Below, piece after piece: positions 61,420 through 64,000 of a stretch of DNA of 64,000 bases. The stretch is from Companilactobacillus pabuli (GTDB lineage: Bacteria > Bacillota > Bacilli > Lactobacillales > Lactobacillaceae): the NCBI RefSeq assembly GCF_014058425.1, contig NZ_CP049366.1, positions 186,001-250,000 on the forward strand, read 5' to 3'. The position numbers were made by a program, and so were the translations under genes. Below the pieces are notes generated by a model, which worked only from the letters and a program-made list of their open reading frames with translations, was not told the DNA's origin and ran no database searches. Each line of letters begins with the position of its first letter. Within the stretch, counting starts at the first letter, position 1.

Positions 61420-62873
61420 GGCTCTTTGTCAAATCGTATTGATGAATGATTTTGAGCTCATTGAGCATCCTCATCAAGGATGCTCTTTTTCTATGCACAA
61501 ATCAGTCTTATTCTTTTAATAAAGTGTTCAAGATTTCTAAAGCCATAAGAATTTCTTTTTAGTTTCTTTATCTTTCCAATGGTGCCCTCTAGAGGGCCAT
61601 TGGAATATGGCAATAAGCAACTATTTTTCACATAATCTATGTTTTTTCGTAACGTTGTAATGGCTGTATCCATTGCAGTTCCATTTCTTTTATATCCAGA
61701 AGTAGTTTCCTGAAGTAGATTTATGTCATGATATCTTATTGATCTTTGAATACTCTGATAAGTACCATAAGCTTCCTTGAAAATTGGTATTTCATCAGTA
61801 GCTATATCGATGACATTTTGAATAGTCGTAAATTCATTTATGCCGACAATAAATTTTATATGAGTATCGTCTACATCTTCCTCTGGAAGATGATATAGAC
61901 GCCAATCAGATTTCATTGCTTTATATATACGAGATTTTTTATCAGGCAATTTTTTTAAAGAATTGATACGTACTTGATCCAAGGCTCTACTACAAAGTTG
62001 AACTATATGAAACCTATCTACGACAATGCGAGCATTGGGGAATATACGATGAACGACTAATTGATAGTTGGCATTTAAGTCGATTGATACGGTTTTTACA
62101 GCTTGTCGTTCCGATAAGCTGTAATTATTTATAAAGTGTTCAGTTATTGTTTTAGACAGTCTGTCATGTATCAATTCGACCAATCGATGCGTATCCGCAT
62201 CGATGGCGATAAATGTAAAAATATTTTTTACGGATCTAAACTCATCAAAACAAAGATTTTCTGGCAAATGCGCACATCTATTAGGAATTTTGGTATTACT
62301 ATATAAAATCCTACTTACAGTATTGGCTGAAATACCGATGACTTTAGCTATTGATGACAGAGTAAATGATTCTTTAGCCATGGAAAAGATTCTATTCTTA
62401 ATCTGTTTGGTCATAGTATGATTTTTTATCAATAGATCACTGTGGGCACCGCAGGTGCTTCCACAGTTCCTACACAGGAATCGTTGCTTTCTTAGTACTA
62501 GGTGGTACTCGATACCATTAAAGCTAGCTAATCTTGCATTAGTGGTTCTTTTACCATTTTTAACTAGTGTATTCATTCCACATTGAGGGCACCTATATAA
62601 AGAATAAGATAGTTCAGCATTCACTATTTTAATGTGTTTTATAACGCCACGTTTTTTTATCTTGGCATCCTTTACTGAAACATTTTTTATATTATTGTCT
62701 TTTATGTCTAGTGCACATAGTATAGAATTGTCTTGGGACATCATTGTTCACTCCTGTTTGATTTGGTTTGGTCGCTTAAATCTTAACACGAGAACAGTGA
62801 TGTTCTTTTTTTATTTCAAAGAGTATAAAAAAACTGGTATTGATTGTTCATCAATACCAGAAAGTTTAGAACC
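61420..62873 (-). mobile_element. ISL3-family element, copy 2
   Basis: 1454 bp, same ends as copy 1 but inverted. The 8-bp target duplication ATTTTTTT is present on both sides (61412-61419 and 62874-62881). Stretches compared by eye are identical to copy 1. Confidence 0.95.
61491..62744 (-). CDS. ISL3-family transposase (copy 2)
   Basis: 417 residues, identical in sequence to the protein at 24431; intact zinc-finger, HTH and DDE regions as described there. Two identical, intact copies point to a currently or recently mobile element. It reads toward the WxIP genes, so transcripts from it could run antisense to them. Confidence 0.95.
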   Translation of the reverse strand: MMSQDNSILCALDIKDNNIKNVSVKDAKIKKRGVIKHIKIVNAELSYSLYRCPQCGMNTLVKNGKRTTNARLASFNGIEYHLVLRKQRFLCRNCGSTCGAHSDLLIKNHTMTKQIKNRIFSMAKESFTLSSIAKVIGISANTVSRILYSNTKIPNRCAHLPENLCFDEFRSVKNIFTFIAIDADTHRLVELIHDRLSKTITEHFINNYSLSERQAVKTVSIDLNANYQLVVHRIFPNARIVVDRFHIVQLCSRALDQVRINSLKKLPDKKSRIYKAMKSDWRLYHLPEEDVDDTHIKFIVGINEFTTIQNVIDIATDEIPIFKEAYGTYQSIQRSIRYHDINLLQETTSGYKRNGTAMDTAITTLRKNIDYVKNSCLLPYSNGPLEGTIGKIKKLKRNSYGFRNLEHFIKRIRLICA

Positions 62874-63102
62874 ATTTTTTTGCGTAATATTTAATACATA
62901 AGAGCTGAACATTCACGACTTACATACCACAATGTCCATATAAAAGAGGAGACTTGATAATCAAGAGACTATTTCCATGCATGAAATTTTAGATAAGTTT
63001 TAACAAAATAATTCAATAATCAAAAATAATTTTATTATTTATTAACGTTCAACACTTTAATTATGAACTATCATAATAATAGAGATAATTGAAGGAGTGA
63101 CG

Positions 63103-64000
63103 TGTTACGTTCAATAACAAAAATGGATTGGCTGTTCTATCGGCTTTATTATTGACATTTATTGTTCTCATGCCGTTTACTGCTCAAGTGGTTTTTGCGG
63201 ACACCGACAGCGATGCTATTAACAATGCGCCGGTTGGTTTGGATATTTCGAAGTATTTTGATGTTGGCAATTTTGAGAAGACATCTACTGAAGATGACAA
63301 TTATTCGTATCAAACTAATTCGGCCACCATTTACAATAATTCTAGCGATTCATCTGATAAGCATAATGGTCGTGTTTTGGATATGGCTAAGAGTGGTGAC
63401 GAAAAAAGTGTAGGTGCTGCTTGGTCAAAAATCGGTAGTGGTAGCGACAATTATATTGATATAAATAAGAAACAAACCGTTTCAGTTTGGCTTTATTTTG
63501 GTTCTGGAGAAGATACCGATCCTTTGAGCAATGGCGAAGGGATGTCGTTAGTTTTGCAAAATGATTCGCGTGGAACCTCTGCCATGGGAGCTGGGATGCA
63601 ATCTCTAGGTTCGATGGGAGCCGATACAGCTAAATTGAAAGATATTGGGACTAATCTTTTGGGTAATTGGAGTTGGAGTAAGGACTCTAGTTCTGGCGCT
63701 ACTACTAATACCCCGGAACAGGCCGCTCAGACTGCAGTTGGTAACAGTATTGCTTTGAACTTCAAAACAGAAGATAACAATTTGATGGGGAGTAAGCTTC
63801 AACAGCCTATTCAAATTGGTGAATCTTCAATAGATTACGATAATGTCATACATACCGGTGGAAAGAAATATTTGTACTACACATTGAATAGTTTTGATAC
63901 ACCTAAAGGTACAGACACTCCACCTGCTACTTTTCCAGCCTATAATGATTTGTTGAATGTTGATTTTGACAATTATATTCCTTCATTAAAATTAGGTAAT
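63103..64000 (+). CDS. L-type lectin-like surface protein, 5' frameshifted and 3' cut by the window
   Basis: The well-placed GTG 63103 (GAAGGAGTGAC) gives only 17 codons. The main frame (phase of 63129) starts NNKNGLAVLSALLLTFIVLM, a signal peptide ending VVFA-DTD, and stays open to base 64000 (about 290 codons). One extra base near 63113 would join both and give MLRSNNKNGLAVLSALL. The domain has WSKIGSG, VSVWLYFGSG and GEGMSLVLQNDSRG, a bacterial L-type lectin pattern, common in large WxL-cluster proteins. A WxL domain would lie outside the window. Confidence 0.7.

Noticed and set aside
62882-63102. Sequence between ISL3 copy 2 and the lectin gene as a coding remnant
   Set aside because: AT-rich with stops in all frames; probably only the promoter and leader of the lectin gene.

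Overview
This window is a low-GC Gram-positive chromosome segment, most likely from a member of the Lactobacillaceae (Lactobacillus sensu lato). The signs are a catabolic acetolactate synthase/acetolactate decarboxylase pair, an MntH/universal-stress-protein operon under a DtxR-type regulator, a phenolic acid decarboxylase with PadR, a surface protein with two SLAP-type repeats, DUF916/DUF3324 WxL-cluster proteins, a Wzy-type exopolysaccharide (EPS) operon with CpsBCD phosphoregulators, and strong AGGAGG ribosome binding sites. The species cannot be named from sequence alone. No rRNA or tRNA gene was recognised.

Layout. 0-5.4 kb: the 3' end of a DUF1524-like gene, a TauE/SafE permease divergent from a TetR regulator, and a minus-strand group encoding a degenerate EAL-domain protein, a PgaD-like and a PgaC-like polysaccharide synthase, and a membrane-anchored matrixin-type protease. 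5.5-11 kb: phospho-beta-glucoside use (EIIABC permease with a cre-covered promoter, esterase, GH4 phospho-glucosidase, LacI regulator). 11-14 kb: two EamA transporters around a second DprA-like gene. 14.3 kb: an orphan two-repeat CRISPR remnant with type I-E spacing. 14.5-21.2 kb: acetoin branch with a MarR regulator, a highly structured 160-nt intergenic element, and a manganese locus (regulator, a 49-codon small ORF, usp, mntH). 21.4-25.8 kb: SLAP surface protein whose terminator loop holds an IS3-family element that is itself split by an ISL3-family element; both target duplications can be read. 25.8-31 kb: deformylase-like protein, DUF3644 protein, GT8 glycosyltransferase, ribbon-helix-helix/SPFH pair, padC-padR. 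31.2-40.9 kb: EPS operon, LCP ligase and acyltransferase, with an abnormal wzy/wzx junction. 40.9-47.2 kb: SOS-type Y-family polymerase operon, an ABC-F resistance gene behind a leader-peptide attenuator, and an ArsR/P-type ATPase metal efflux pair. 47.3-53.8 kb: immunity-like and XRE genes, a LysR pseudogene next to a shikimate/quinate-like catabolic operon flanked by 165-bp direct repeats, an orphan MazE-like antitoxin and a Phd/RelE-type pair. 53.9-58 kb: purine permease with a PurR box and redox/acetyltransferase genes. 58.2-64 kb: a WxL-interacting protein cluster, split by a second, identical and inverted ISL3 copy, ending in a lectin-type surface protein cut by the window edge.

How it works together. 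Many small regulons have visible operators (CcpA, LacI, PadR, LexA, MarR, PurR, ArsR, probable MntR), so local control can be read from sequence. Envelope functions dominate: EPS, PNAG-like polymer, SLAP protein and WxL cluster. There are also signs of ongoing decay and rearrangement: nested insertion sequences, a nonsense codon in LysR, a fused wzy/wzx junction, a frameshifted lectin gene start and a CRISPR remnant with no cas genes in view.
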